Assembly (NCBI GenBank): GCA_947652605.1
Contig: OX393581.1
Location: 31,366,788 to 31,430,787 of the forward strand
Length of the DNA stretch: 64,000 nucleotides
From: Elmis aenea
Taxonomy: Eukaryota; Arthropoda; Insecta; Coleoptera; Elmidae
Reading direction: 5' to 3'
Shown here piece after piece: positions 12,301 to 21,991 of the stretch (within the stretch, counting starts at the first letter, position 1; every line of letters starts with the position of its first letter). A program made the position numbers and the translations under genes. The notes beneath the pieces are model-generated. The model was not told where the DNA came from, made no database searches, and worked only from the letters and a program-made list of their open reading frames with translations.

Positions 12301-13268
12301 TACACTCAAGGTATGGCATAGCAAGTAGCACAATAAATATAACAATATTTAAAGTTTGTTATAGAGCATTTGATATTAATATGAAAAAATCTTTTAATTA
12401 TTTTTATTTTTATATGAGTTAATTTTGTGACAAATCTAGCAGAACTGAGTATGTGATACAAAATATACTTGTATAGCAATGTTTATATTTCTTTCGAATG
12501 TGTTATATATCATTATTTTACTAAATCTCTAAGGACAAAAGTTGCAACATCATTAATAATAAAGTAAAACATATAGTAAGTAAGTAACAAAAAAAAAGAA
12601 TTTAGGAGCAATTATAAACGTGGTAGCTGTTATTGACGATAATCTACCTAATTATAACGAATGATTATTCATGCGCCATATTAATTCATCTTTCCATGCA
12701 CATTCAGTACACACATCGAGCACACAAAACTCACCAGAAAGTGAGTCACAGTTTTTACACTACTATTAAGAACAAAAAGTAAAAGTGAAGCTCAATAAAA
12801 ACGGATTTCTTAATTAAATGCTAAAAAGCTGCATTAAAAATAATCAATAGAAAGCACATTTTATGTGCGCAAATATATTACATGCTTTGCATTACGAGCT
12901 ATCAAAAACTGAGTGAAATGGAATGTAAATGATAAAACGAAACCATGCTTATGACATGAAAATATTTAGGCATATTTCAGCTAATACGAGCAATGACATT
13001 GATACTTAAAAATGAGAGGCTTTGGCACATCCGCAATTGCCTTCTTTATCCCATCACCATCTAAAAGATCGTATTTAGAATGATGCAATCGACATTCAAA
13101 TGTTGTTAACAGATAATCACTAACACTGATTGACAGGATAAATACGTTAAGCTAAATATTTACATACGTATTGACTTTGAACACATTCAAGATTGAAAAT
13201 TATTGACCAGTAAGTATACAGAATTCTCAACAGTTAATAAAATTCAGTCGCTAGCTAACACCACCAAT
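9357..13268 (-). other. Fas2 intron between GPI and transmembrane exons (includes GPI-isoform 3' UTR)
   Basis: No further coding exon supported. 9955-10030 carries repeated GGGAC/TCCTGG motifs, and 10240-10260 another TCCTGG, typical of eroded transposon ends. 10500-10705 is an eroded hAT-like remnant ending TTGAGAACCATTG. 11270-11520 is a less AT-rich island of unknown nature. The GPI-isoform 3' UTR must occupy the upper part, just below 13269. Confidence 0.5.
10500..10705. mobile_element. Eroded hAT-like remnant
   Basis: Starts near CTGTGGCCCCCCTAG and ends with TTGAGAACCATTGTTTT, the right-terminal sequence common in hAT nonautonomous elements (reverse complement CAATGGTTCTCAA). A G-rich tract (8 Gs) precedes the end. 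No target duplication is recognisable. Confidence 0.4.
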
Positions 13269-13360
13269 TTAACTTATTGCACCAAGCACTATTATAACTG
13301 AAATTGTAGCTTGTAGAAAGAAAGACGATGAACTTGTTGTTGAGCCCCCATAATACCCAT
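13269..13360 (-). CDS. Fas2: Fas2 alternative terminal exon: GPI-anchor tail
   Basis: After CTATCTTTAG the reading frame from the FNIII-2 exon (phase 1) continues DGYYGGSTTSSSSFFLQATI and SVIIVLGAIS, then TAA. A short Gly/Ser/Thr stretch with small residues, followed by a hydrophobic tail of about 18 residues and an immediate stop with no basic cytoplasmic segment, is the classic GPI-attachment signal. The omega site is probably among the GG-STTSSSS residues. Drosophila Fas2 also makes GPI-linked and transmembrane forms by 3' exon choice. The 3' UTR would extend below 13269. I saw no convincing AATAAA just downstream, so the end is open. Confidence 0.85.
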
Positions 13361-13863
13361 CTAAAGATAGGTAATTGTTAAATTAGCAAACATACAGAAA
13401 CACAAAAGTGTGTACATCCATACAAAATACACGGTCAGTAGAGTCACTCCACATTTTTAATCATTTATATGCACTTGTAAAAATAAAATATACTGTGTGT
13501 TTAAGTTAATGCGACCACCAGCAGATGCAGCAAGAGTGAGCACGGTAAATAAAATAAAATACAGCATATTCAATACCGGAAGTGCATATAAATCCTTTCA
13601 TAATACAACCACAACAAAACTAATGACACTCACATACTAAGAAAATAAAAAAACACACATGAGTATAAAAAACGAAAAAATGATCTCTCAGTTCATAACA
13701 GAAAGATTCAAAATGTTTTGCATATGACAGCTTCTTCATAAGTAAATAAAGCTAAGTAAAGTTCTTTAAAAATACTAAAATACTTACAAATACTATGAGA
13801 ACGCTCGCTAAATCCAAGAGATCTATCACTTATTTAAAAAAATACAAAAAATACTCCCTATTT

Positions 13864-13905
13864 TATAAGGTACATTATTTTATAATGTACATTATTTTAT
13901 AATAT
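13864..13905. repeat. 17-bp tandem duplication
   Basis: TACATTATTTTATAATG is repeated twice head to tail in the intron between the FNIII-2 and GPI exons. Probably simple-sequence drift. Confidence 0.7.
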
Positions 13906-14128
13906 CTTTCTAGTATATGAACTTTTGTTGATATATAAAAAAATAAAAAAACAAACATAAACTTTAGATGGAAACACATAAAACTGACTTATACATAAGC
14001 ACAATAAAATAATACAAAAAAAAATGCAAAATTAACTGAAAATAAACTTGTTATTTTAATTGCACCACTCGCAGCAGCAACAATTCTTTCATCATTAACG
14101 TTATAACTGAAATAATGTTCCTGCTCAC

Positions 14129-14318
14129 CTATAGCAGTCTTCACTCTAATTTGTGCAGGTGAACTTGATCCAATTGCGTTGTGTGCCCTCAGTTCTATTT
14201 TATACGTAGTGTCGGGTTGAAGATTGTTGAGTTGATAGTTCGTGTACTGGAAACTTTGGGTTTTTTCTTCGCTACAGTCAGCTTCGGAATCTCGCCACTG
14301 ACCATTAACCTTATGAGT
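14129..14318 (-). CDS. Fas2: Fas2 exon: end of FNIII-2
   Basis: 190 nt, phase 0 in (CGTTTAG|ACTCAT) and phase 1 out (ATAG|GTGAGC). It encodes THKVNGQWRDSEADCSEEKT, then YQLNNLQPDTTYKIELRAHN and AIGSSSPAQIRVKTAI. This is the L-x-P-x-T-x-Y-x-x-x-L-R-A-x-N-x-x-G-x-S-x-P ending of a fibronectin type III domain. It is the last exon shared by both isoform classes: its phase-1 donor can join either the GPI exon at 13360 or the transmembrane exon at 9356. The intron on its 5' side contains a TACAGGGTG-type element. Confidence 0.94.
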
Positions 14319-14392
14319 CTAAACGTAGAAAGCATTTGTTAGAAAATACTGACCATTATGACTTTTGTTACAGTTTATTTTTAACTAATATA

Positions 14393-14919
14393 CAGGGTGC
14401 TCCACCATAATACCTCATTACTGAAATAATAAAAGCCGAAAGAGCTACAGTTCACTAACATAAGTGGAAAAAATGTGTAAAATTTTATGCTAGTTACAAA
14501 TTCTAGATGCCCGAACAATTTTGAAAAGTAACAGAAAAAGAACGAAAAATTAGTTTTTATTTTCTTTGGCAACTTCTTTACTTTTTTTGGGAACCTTTTA
14601 TAAAAATATATTATTATGCATTATAGGGTATGGGCAATCAAACAATGACATTTGTTTTTTAATATCACTTCATTTTTTTTTTGTGCAGGCTGTCACTTGT
14701 TTAGCTTTTAACATAAAAATTTTGACAAGTTACTATTTCATTTTTTTATTATTGTTAAATGTCTATAGATTGAAAAATCGATGTTTTTATTGGAGATTTA
14801 TAATGTTTTTATTAACTAAAAGCTATGGTGTGACATAGTTGTACTCAGAATTTTATTTCTTATATTGTGTTTATTAAAAACTAAAAGTTGATTATGAACC
14901 TAAATAGTGAAATACTCTG
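14393..14919. mobile_element. TACAGGGTG-type DNA element in a Fas2 intron
   Basis: Left end TA|CAGGGTGCTCCACCATAA and right end (reverse complement) CAGAGTATTTCACTATTT are flanked by TA on both sides. The ends are imperfect inverted repeats. The interior has no intact frame. It is assigned to the mariner-type, TA-targeting group by ends and target site only. Confidence 0.55.
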
Positions 14920-15087
14920 TATATTACCAAATACATTAATAAATGTGTCCATACAGTTCACCATTTTCACTCAAAATGGTATTTATTTAAAAAAATACAT
15001 ATTTTTCCAACTTATTGCACTTCATTTCCAACTAAATTTAAATCTGATCTGAACTAAAACACCGAAAAAATACGTGATCACACTTAC

Positions 15088-15389
15088 CACACAATATCTA
15101 ATAAGATAACTATCAATAGGATCTCCATTATCATTCGGAACATTCCAACGAAGTTCAAAGTGATTTGCATATGGGCTATTTGTTATTAAATCCTGTGGCA
15201 CATCATTGGATTCTTTATTTATTATGACATTACTCGACACTAAAATTTTCGGTTCTGCTGGAACTGATCTTCTTGGCATTGTAATCTGTTGATTGCCTGC
15301 CCAACCACCCAATCCTACATCGTTACGAGCTGCAAATCTGAATCTGTATGATTCCTGGGGCTCCAAATTTTCTAGGATGTAAGGCGCAT
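15088..15389 (-). CDS. Fas2: Fas2 exon: end of FNIII-1 and start of FNIII-2
   Basis: 302 nt, phase 1 in (TTTTTAG|ATGCG) and phase 0 out (TGTGTG|GTAAGT). It encodes [20 protein letters not shown] followed by [12 protein letters not shown], the L-x-P-x-x-x-Y-x-F-R-x-x-A-x-N-x-x-G signature closing an FNIII domain. Next come a linker ([11 protein letters not shown]) and the first half of the second [25 protein letters not shown] and YLIRYCVV. In-frame ATG codons inside are internal methionines, not starts. Confidence 0.95.
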
Positions 15390-15474
15390 CTAAAAATGTT
15401 TTTATACAAATGATTGTACTTTTGATAGTTTGCTAACATTTAAAAAAAACTTTTTGTTGGATGTTAAAAAGATG

Positions 15475-15723
15475 TCACCAGATGGACAAATAGAAACAGC
15501 ACACATAGACAGTACAAAAAAAAAATAGAAAACAGCACAGGAAGACATGCAAAAACAAAAGAAGTATAAAAGATAGTATCAGAAGATAATAATAGGTGGG
15601 AGGCGACAGACAGAAAAAAAACAAAATAGCAGAGACATCAAGCAGATATAGATAATACACAAAAACAGTTGATTGATTGCACATAAACTGATGGAGATGA
15701 TACATGGAGAAACACAAGTGCAT
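15475..15723 (+). repeat. Strand-skewed A-rich, T-poor block in a Fas2 intron
   Basis: For about 250 bp the plus strand is A/G/C-rich with very few Ts, unlike its neighbours. The same skew is seen in the coding strand of the LINE fragment at 29599-30335, so this may be a fragment of a LINE coding strand or 3' UTR. No protein match can be read from it. Confidence 0.35.
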
Positions 15724-15781
15724 AAATTATAAAGATCTAGGTCAGTTAATAAAAATGCTGTTTAATAAATTAAATTTTTAC

Positions 15782-16853
15782 CGTAAGTCCATGAATGGTT
15801 TCTTGCTGTATCCCAATTACGCTCTCGCTCAGTCTGATATTGAACAACGAATGCCCTTAGTGGTAAACCATGAAGATTTGCAGGTCCAACAATTTGGAAT
15901 TTAATAGTAGTAGCAGTGATACTTTCAATCTTAACCTGCTGTATCGGCAAAGGAACTGTCGCTTGTTTTAGTTCAATAAATGTCCGCGACTCACCCAGCT
16001 TATTAGTGGCAATACATTCATATTTGGTAAAAAATCGAAACTCATTGCCGGGATGCACAATTAGAAAAGATTGCGGGCCATTACCAACTTTCTTAAGATT
16101 TGGAAGGCTGTTTTCAATTATTATATTGTTTACACGCCAAACGATTGTAGCATTGGGAATGGACTCAGCAATGCAGCTAAGATTTGCTGGTCTATTATCC
16201 CATGTCCAAACAGGTGGTAAATCTTTTGTTCGTTCGAATGTAGGTGGGAATTCGACTGCAATATGTCCATTTTTGTACGACTTTCCCACTTTATTTTCGG
16301 CTATGCATTCGTATAAGCCATCGTCGGTACGATTTAAATTTGAGAATGTTAAAATACCAAACGTTTCTCCCTTAGCTTCATTTACTTCTTGTTCTAGAAT
16401 AATGCGACTGTTGTTCTTTTGACGACCGACTACATATGGTTCTTTATCATTTAATTTTCGGAAAGTAACTCTTGGTGGTGGTCGTCCAGAAGCTTTGCAA
16501 ATTATTTTTGTATCCGTTTTAATCGGAGCAGTTATGTTGATAAGTTCGTAAATATTCGGTTTAACTAGTACATTAATTTTGACGAGTGTTTTATCACGAC
16601 CAGCTGGATTTTCTGCAATGCACTGGTAGAATGAATTATCGATGTATTCGGCCCGTGTAACAAGAAGAAGTCCAGTATTTTTCTTTACAGTAAATCGGTC
16701 TGCTATTGAGAGATCTTCACGAGTGTTTTCTTTGATCCAAGTGTAAGTTGGTGGTGGTTTGCCTATAGCATTACACTGTACAGTCGCTTGTTCTCCTTCG
16801 ACGATTTCAATGTCTTGCATTGGTTGAACTTTCGGTGGAATCTGTACTTCAAC
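15782..16853 (-). CDS. Fas2: Fas2 exon: Ig3, Ig4, Ig5 and start of FNIII-1
   Basis: This 1072-nt exon (357 codons plus one base) is the longest coding stretch in the window. Acceptor TTTTTAG|GTTGAA is phase 0 and donor TACG|GTAAAA is phase 1. It encodes VEVQIPPKVQPMQDIEIVEG and then three Ig domains. Cysteine pairs sit at VQCNAI / FYQCIAENPAG (Ig3), IICKASGRPPP / LYECIAENKVG (Ig4) and LSCIAES / KYECIATNKLG (Ig5). The linker TVPLPIQQVKIESITATT begins the first fibronectin type III domain, ending RNHSWTYG. N-x-S/T sequons (NIT, NNS, NRT, NLS, NAT, NHS) fit a glycosylated ectodomain. There is no frameshift or internal stop. Confidence 0.97.
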
Positions 16854-17073
16854 CTAAAAATACAATTAAAAAAAGCAAACATTAGCATGTTAAACCAATA
16901 AATAGTAGACTTCCTTTTTTCCCATTATATATAATTTAACTTCTTTAAAAGGTGTTTGAATATAAGCCTTACAAATCGTTAACTGATGAAATAAAAATTA
17001 ATGTTTTATACTTCATATCGTTTGATTGAGGACCTTCGAAAAACATTTTAAATTGAATATTATAATAAATTAC

Positions 17074-17333
17074 CTTAATATTTCTTGTATCCAGTTGGCC
17101 AGTAGCAGCTACTACAGCTCTACAAGTGTAAACTCCATCGTCAGATTCCTTGACGTTATTGATAAGCAAGCCTTTACTTTCGACAATGTACTTGTCATCG
17201 GAAGTAATAGGCATCCCATTTCTAAACCAGTCGACTACTGGTGCAGGGTTTGCCTGTACTTCACATCGGATCTTGTATTTTTTACCAAGAACAGGATACT
17301 GTGATTCTGGTGCATCAACCCATGTTATGTCAA
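17074..17333 (-). CDS. Fas2: Fas2 exon: Ig2
   Basis: 260 nt, phase 1 in (TCTAG acceptor) and phase 0 out (ATTAAG|GTAATT, a weaker donor). It encodes one whole Ig domain: [25 protein letters not shown] (first Cys), VVDWFRNG (core Trp), then [11 protein letters not shown] (second Cys) and TRNIK. The ITW-x-x-AP-E-x-QYP opening of Ig2 is a strong Fasciclin II signature. The intron on its 5' side carries a piggyBac-like MITE. Confidence 0.94.
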
Positions 17334-17458
17334 CTAGAAGAAAAAGAAACTTACTAACACATTTGTGTAAGTTATCTATCTATTATTTATTTTTGAAACT
17401 AAAAGTTCCTGCTTTCCAAATAAACCCATGAACACCTTATATTGAAAATAATTATCAA

Positions 17459-17978
17459 CCCTCCGATAACCAAATAAATTTTTGGGACATTAATGTGACC
17501 TAGTGCGGGTCACTTCTCACTGGTGACCCAAATTTTATTTTGGCTTTGGACTAAATAAAAAAATTATTTTGCGTCAATGTTTTCATTATCAATAAACACA
17601 TATCGTTAAAGATTTACATGTGGGAAACCGCAAAATTATAATGTAAAATAATGTTGAACTGATGGTACACACTCCCAGAGTGTCAAAGGCAAAGTGGTTG
17701 TTCAAATTTTGTTTTGGGATGTTTTGCAGTTGTTTTGGTCTTTCACTGATCTCTTTTCTCGGGTTCTCTGGTTTTTTTACCCATCTTTCCCTAGTAATAT
17801 ATTAAAAGGATAACATACGTACTATTCATTATTTAATTGTGTCATTGTGTTAACATGCCATAGGAGACAATAAAAAAAGCAGCTTTAAAAATAACTGCAA
17901 AGAATGAAATATTATTGGTCAAAATATTCATAAAAGCAAACGTTGAGAGCACTCAAAATCCCATGTGGTCACTGGAGG
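17459..17978. mobile_element. piggyBac-like MITE
   Basis: Left end CCCTCCGATAACCAAAT and right end (reverse complement) CCTCCAGTGACCACATG form short imperfect terminal repeats. They are flanked by TCAA on the left and ATTAA on the right, consistent with a decayed TTAA target. It lies in the intron 5' of the Ig2 exon and has no coding frame. The superfamily call rests on the CCC-type end and target and is moderate at best. Confidence 0.45.
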
Positions 17979-18636
17979 ATTAATTAATAAACATGTTTTT
18001 AACTTTTTTTGGATAATAAATTAATTATCAACTTTAAAATGATAATGTACTTAAATCAATAATCAATAAATTGCTCTGGAAATGCGTCTCCATTATATTC
18101 TGTACATTTTTGTACTACAACCCAATATTATTGTAACTTACTTTACCCCAAAAAATTATGTCCAGTTCCAACAGACAGAAAAACTTGTTATAGGCTATTC
18201 GCATTTTTAAAGTAGAAAAACTCTTAAATCGCAACTTTATTTTATACTTAAGGGTCACAAAAATAGCATTTAATCTTATCTACAGCACAAAAAGTGCTGT
18301 GATGAGAAAAAGTTTTTTAAAAATAAATTCTGGAATGTCTCTCAAGCATTTTGCTAATGTATATTCAGCCTCTACATTTCTTTTCACTATTCCTGATTCA
18401 AAACTTTATTGTATTAAGCAATTAACTTTTGAAGCCTTCGGCTGTCCTAAATCGAAATTTTGGTAGCATTTTGTTTAAACCTAACAGTTAAAATGCTTCA
18501 CATAATCTTATTGCGTCATCCTTAATTACTTATTATTTTTTTAAGATTAAAAAGTTTTTGCAAACAAAATAACAAGTTCATTCAACTAAGATATTTTTTT
18601 TCCCATGAGAATGATAAAAATAAACCCATAACTTAC

Positions 18637-18769
18637 CAATAGTGTTAACGTCAATGGTGGCTTTGATCTGTTGACTGGCTGCATAATTTGCTACACACGA
18701 GTAAGTTCCTGCTAAATTTTCGCTAAGTTTAGTAAAAATAAGTACAGCACCAGGTTCTCCAGAGAGTTT
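18637..18769 (-). CDS. Fas2: Fas2 exon: C-terminal half of Ig1
   Basis: 133 nt, entered in phase 0 after TTGTAG and left in phase 1 at ATTG|GTAAGT. It encodes KLSGEPGAVLIFTKL, then AGTYSCVANYAASQQ with the Y-x-C motif that closes Ig1, and ends IKATIDVNTI plus one base. Joined to the previous exon it gives a complete Ig fold with the C...W...Y-x-C pattern. It is too short to be conspicuous on its own. The support is the splice sites, the matched phases on both sides and the fit to Fas2. Confidence 0.9.
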
Positions 18770-19646
18770 CTACAATTAAAAATGAAACCATATAAAATAC
18801 ATACAATTAAAACATAAGAATTGAAACGCAAAATTAATTTTCGCGAATAAAATTGTTCCAATTATTTTACAATGAATCGGTAAATACTAAAGATATTTTA
18901 TAAACAAAAATTACCCAAAAAATACGTGTTGCTTGTTTTAAAGTTATTATTTACTTAAACTATTAAGGAGGATACATACGTACAAGTGAAATCTAAATTT
19001 AAAGCAAACCAATAACAAACTACGCAAAAAATATTGGTACCAACAAAACCATTAAAAAGAGGTTAAAGGTGATCCTACAAAAGGAAACTTAAAAAAAAAA
19101 AACTTTCTATCGGCGTTGGGCAATACAGACTATTACCACTTTTATCAACATTGGAGGACATAAAGTATATTAAAATAATTTAAAAATGTGCGTTTCCATT
19201 TTGTGTTTTTTTTTTTTAATAAATACGTCAGTATATAATAATTCGAAATGTAATATTTTAAAGCAATTTATAAATAAAAGATTAACAATTAGTGAGCTGG
19301 CTTGGAAAATCACTTAACTAATAGCTAAGTAGAAGAATCAATTTTCTTGAATTACTTAACGAGTTAAAGCTTTTAAAGACAATTTTCTCTTAGGGCTGAA
19401 ATACTTCAGAGACCCTTTAAGTGCTTTGCAACACCTAAATGTCATTCAAATAATTTAGAATCACTTTATGCAAATTTGTATAATTAACTATGAATTCCGT
19501 GTCGCATTACATTCAACAAGCACACTGGACGATTTAAAAGTGAAAAATATTCAGTATTTGTATAAATTTAACTGTGAGACGAAACATAATGATGTTTTTA
19601 ATGGATAACAGATTATTTTAGTGTTGAAAAAAGTGTAGCTACTTAC
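18770..19646 (-). other. Fas2 intron inside Ig1
   Basis: AT-rich intronic sequence with homopolymer runs (19082-19103, 19207-19219). I see no transposon ends or exon in it. Confidence 0.6.
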
Positions 19647-19843
19647 TTGTATGTAATAAACAGAGTCGGGATTGGTATTGTCTATTCTTCGGTTACGTGT
19701 GTCTCTCCATTCTAACTGCGTGACGAGGTTAGGATCTTGAACATTTGGCTTGCACGTAAGGGCCAAACTTTGTCCAATTGCTTTTATAACTTGAGGACCT
19801 TTGGGTTGAATTTCTAACTGAGGTTGAATTTCCGCAACTACAG
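19647..19843 (-). CDS. Fas2: Fas2 exon: N-terminal part of Ig1
   Basis: 197 nt, 65 full codons after a split first codon (N|CT). It starts after a TTTTCAG acceptor and ends at CAA|GTAAGT (phase 0). The peptide runs from AVVAEIQPQLEIQPKG through LALTCKPN, which carries the first Ig1 cysteine, and EWRDTRN to SVYYIQ. The hydrophobic AVVAE start fits the residues just around a signal-peptide cleavage site. An in-frame ATG lies just upstream inside the intron (MVILIILSFS), but the pyrimidine tract and CAG make that stretch intron rather than a start. The second Ig1 cysteine is in the next exon at 18637-18769. The upstream exon must end in phase 1. Confidence 0.9.
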
Positions 19844-21238
19844 CTGAAAAGGATAATATTATTAAAATTACCACTATATGTAACGAAAGTTAAAAGTTGC
19901 TTGCTTCAGAAGGTTTAAATATTATTATTGATTTAAAAAAAATGTATTTTATTATCGTCTATCGATTGATAATTAACGATAAGAGTCATAAAGGTTTCTG
20001 AAAATCTCAAAAGGGGAACGTTCTTCTTTCCCATCTTCAGCACACTTAATCTTGGCACAAGGAAAATGAAAGCATAAAAGGAATCCGTTAGAAACATTTA
20101 CTCTATTTTTTATCAGTTGGACCGGTAATCAGTCAATGACAAGGAAACAAATTTGTTAATAAACATTGTACCTTGATGTCCTGTCAAAAACATTGCTAAA
20201 TAGTTATGTGTATCAGACTATATTAAAATGATAATATGCGTTGGACGTTAGTGGTTTAAAATCTTTTTCTTTCATTATTTATATAAATTATTGGGAATGA
20301 CTTAAAATCAAAAAGCAACCACATGTATTGGGTTATTAATTATCAGCTTTATATATTCCAAGGATAAAGAAAAACGAAATTAGAAAGTATCATATTAGGT
20401 GTTCTTTAATGTCGGTTAAATAAGGGTTTCATGAAATTTTTATATTCAGCATACATTTTACTTATTTTTTTTTTTTTAAATTGGTAGATCAATTACTGGT
20501 AATACTCTGCTACAAAACAAAATTATTTAAAAAAAATATAGATAAGGGCCAGATAAATTTAATTTTGAGTGTGTTAATAAAGAAAAAAATCCATTTGCGA
20601 AAATTCCAGTCACACATAGCTCTAATACTAACTACTTATCGTTGTCAGTGATGTTTTAATTACTTAATGATGGGTGCGCGATATCTGTAACCGTTTCGAG
20701 AACTGCTGGATTAAACAGTAAAACGATTAATCAGCGTTGACTTTTCTTTAATTTTATAAAACATTTATTTAGACTAATCAATCATTAACAAGTAACTCAG
20801 CGAGCTAGCTGTAATTAGAAAAACTTCTTTAAATTTGGTAGCTCTACATTTAGCCGGCCCTATAATTAAATTACTTAAAAGTTTAAACCTTAATCTACTC
20901 TTGTAAAGTTGCGATTAACTATTAACTCGATTGACTTTAATGGAGTAGTGTCAGATTCGCTTAGTCTATTCGATAATTATTAAAAATTAACACCTGACCC
21001 TGCAGACAATAATTTCTAATGATTTTAATAAATATCAGGAATCCAACTGCGTTTTGTAATAATTTGAGGCAATTAAAAAAATCCATATTTTTCATTTAAG
21101 CAACAGAACGGACAGTTTTTTGGATTTAGGAACACCAAAAAACTTTGTAAAGGGTGTATGATAGATCACGAAATGAGTGTCTAGGAAACCATACGTGCTG
21201 GTAAGGATCTAGCTTTAAAAAATCTGTAAAACTTAAAT
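19844..21238. other. Probable start of Fas2 intron 1; nothing recognised
   Basis: Upstream of the first visible exon, with no open frame or repeat end that I can support. The branch point and pyrimidine tract of the 19843 acceptor are in the first 30 bp. Confidence 0.5.
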
Positions 21239-21240
21239 TA

Positions 21241-21410
21241 CCGTATTTTCTGGCATATAAGGCGCACGGGCTTATGAGACGCTTCCCAATTATGGAGGCA
21301 TATTTTGGGATAAATAAAAAACCCTTCTATTACTACCCATATAAGATGCAAAGTGATTTTCCGTAAACACATTTGGAAAAAAAATTGGCCTTATATGCCG
21401 AAAAATACGG
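21241..21410. mobile_element. 170-bp MITE with CCGTATTTT...ATAAGGC ends
   Basis: Left CCGTATTTTCTGGCATATAA and right (reverse complement) CCGTATTTTTCGGCATATAA form terminal repeats of about 24 bp, with TA on both sides. From memory, ends of the form CCGTATTTTyCGGnnTATAAG are widespread in nonautonomous mariner-type elements of unrelated animals. No coding sequence. Confidence 0.75.
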
Positions 21411-21807
21411 TATACATTTTATTTATGACTTTTGTGTTAATAGCAGAAATTTAAAATTAGGAATTTATAGTAAAGGCAAGGCCTTACTCGCATGATGCTG
21501 TTAAAATCGTCACAGCATGCTTAGTTTTTGAGAAACGATAGTCAATTCCATATTGGATTCTTTCAGTAGTCGAATTTAATGGTAACTACGATGCTTGCCC
21601 ATTAAAAACATAATCGAATCTTTACAAATATGCACGGTATTTCGATTTGAATCGCTTTGTCGGGGAAATATGTGGGCTATCAACGAAGGTTTAAAAAGCT
21701 CATAGTACCTACGTTGTTGATTCAAAAGCACGGGAGAAATCTAAGGGTGAAAACAGAATGAGTCTGGCGCAGTTTTATGAATATGTATTTAAAAGTTTTA
21801 GTGTACT

Positions 21808-21983
21808 CAGTGATTCTCAAACTGTGGGACGCCAAGGACGGTTGCAAAATAAAAACAAATAGATTGTTTTAGTAGCACAAGAGAATTGGAAGGGCGGTGC
21901 AATGAAAATTTGTGTGAAAAAGGGGGGCTCAATAAAATTTGTATTGAGAAAATTTATATCCACAAATTTTATTATTTTATTTG
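21808..21983. mobile_element. Partial hAT-like element
   Basis: Left end CAGTGATTCTCAAACTGTGG, followed by GGACGCCAAGG, is the usual hAT MITE opening. No right end is seen before the next element starts at 21992, so this copy may have been cut by that insertion or have decayed. Confidence 0.45.
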
Positions 21984-21991
21984 GTGTTAAG

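Larger units (their letters stand above)
5883..19843 (-). other. Fas2: Fasciclin 2 gene body (visible exons)
   Basis: Ten coding exons on the minus strand build a five-Ig, two-FNIII adhesion molecule with alternative GPI and transmembrane ends. The order, domain count and C-terminal PDZ ligand match insect Fasciclin II (NCAM/OCAM family). That protein mediates homophilic adhesion during axon fasciculation and anchors at synapses through Discs-large. All introns are GT-AG and phases agree at every junction: phases 0, 1, 0, 1, 0, 1, then 2 and 2 along the transmembrane path. The most 5' visible exon begins in phase 1, so at least one upstream exon with the start codon and signal peptide is missing from this annotation. 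It lies above 19843 or outside the window. Confidence in family and orientation is very high. Confidence 0.95.

Noticed and set aside
12300..12360. Minus-strand hydrophobic peptide NIVIFIVLLAMPYLECK then stop, as a second anchor exon
   Set aside because: No acceptor AG in the right place and a stop directly upstream in frame.
15916..16422. 168-codon plus-strand frame
   Set aside because: Exactly antisense to the Ig3-Ig5 exon of Fas2, which has domains, splice sites and matched phases.
19820..19874. ATG at 19872 as the Fas2 start (MVILIILSFS)
   Set aside because: Looks like a signal peptide by chance, but it overlaps the pyrimidine tract and CAG acceptor; too short, and exon phase argues for an upstream exon. 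Not fully excluded.
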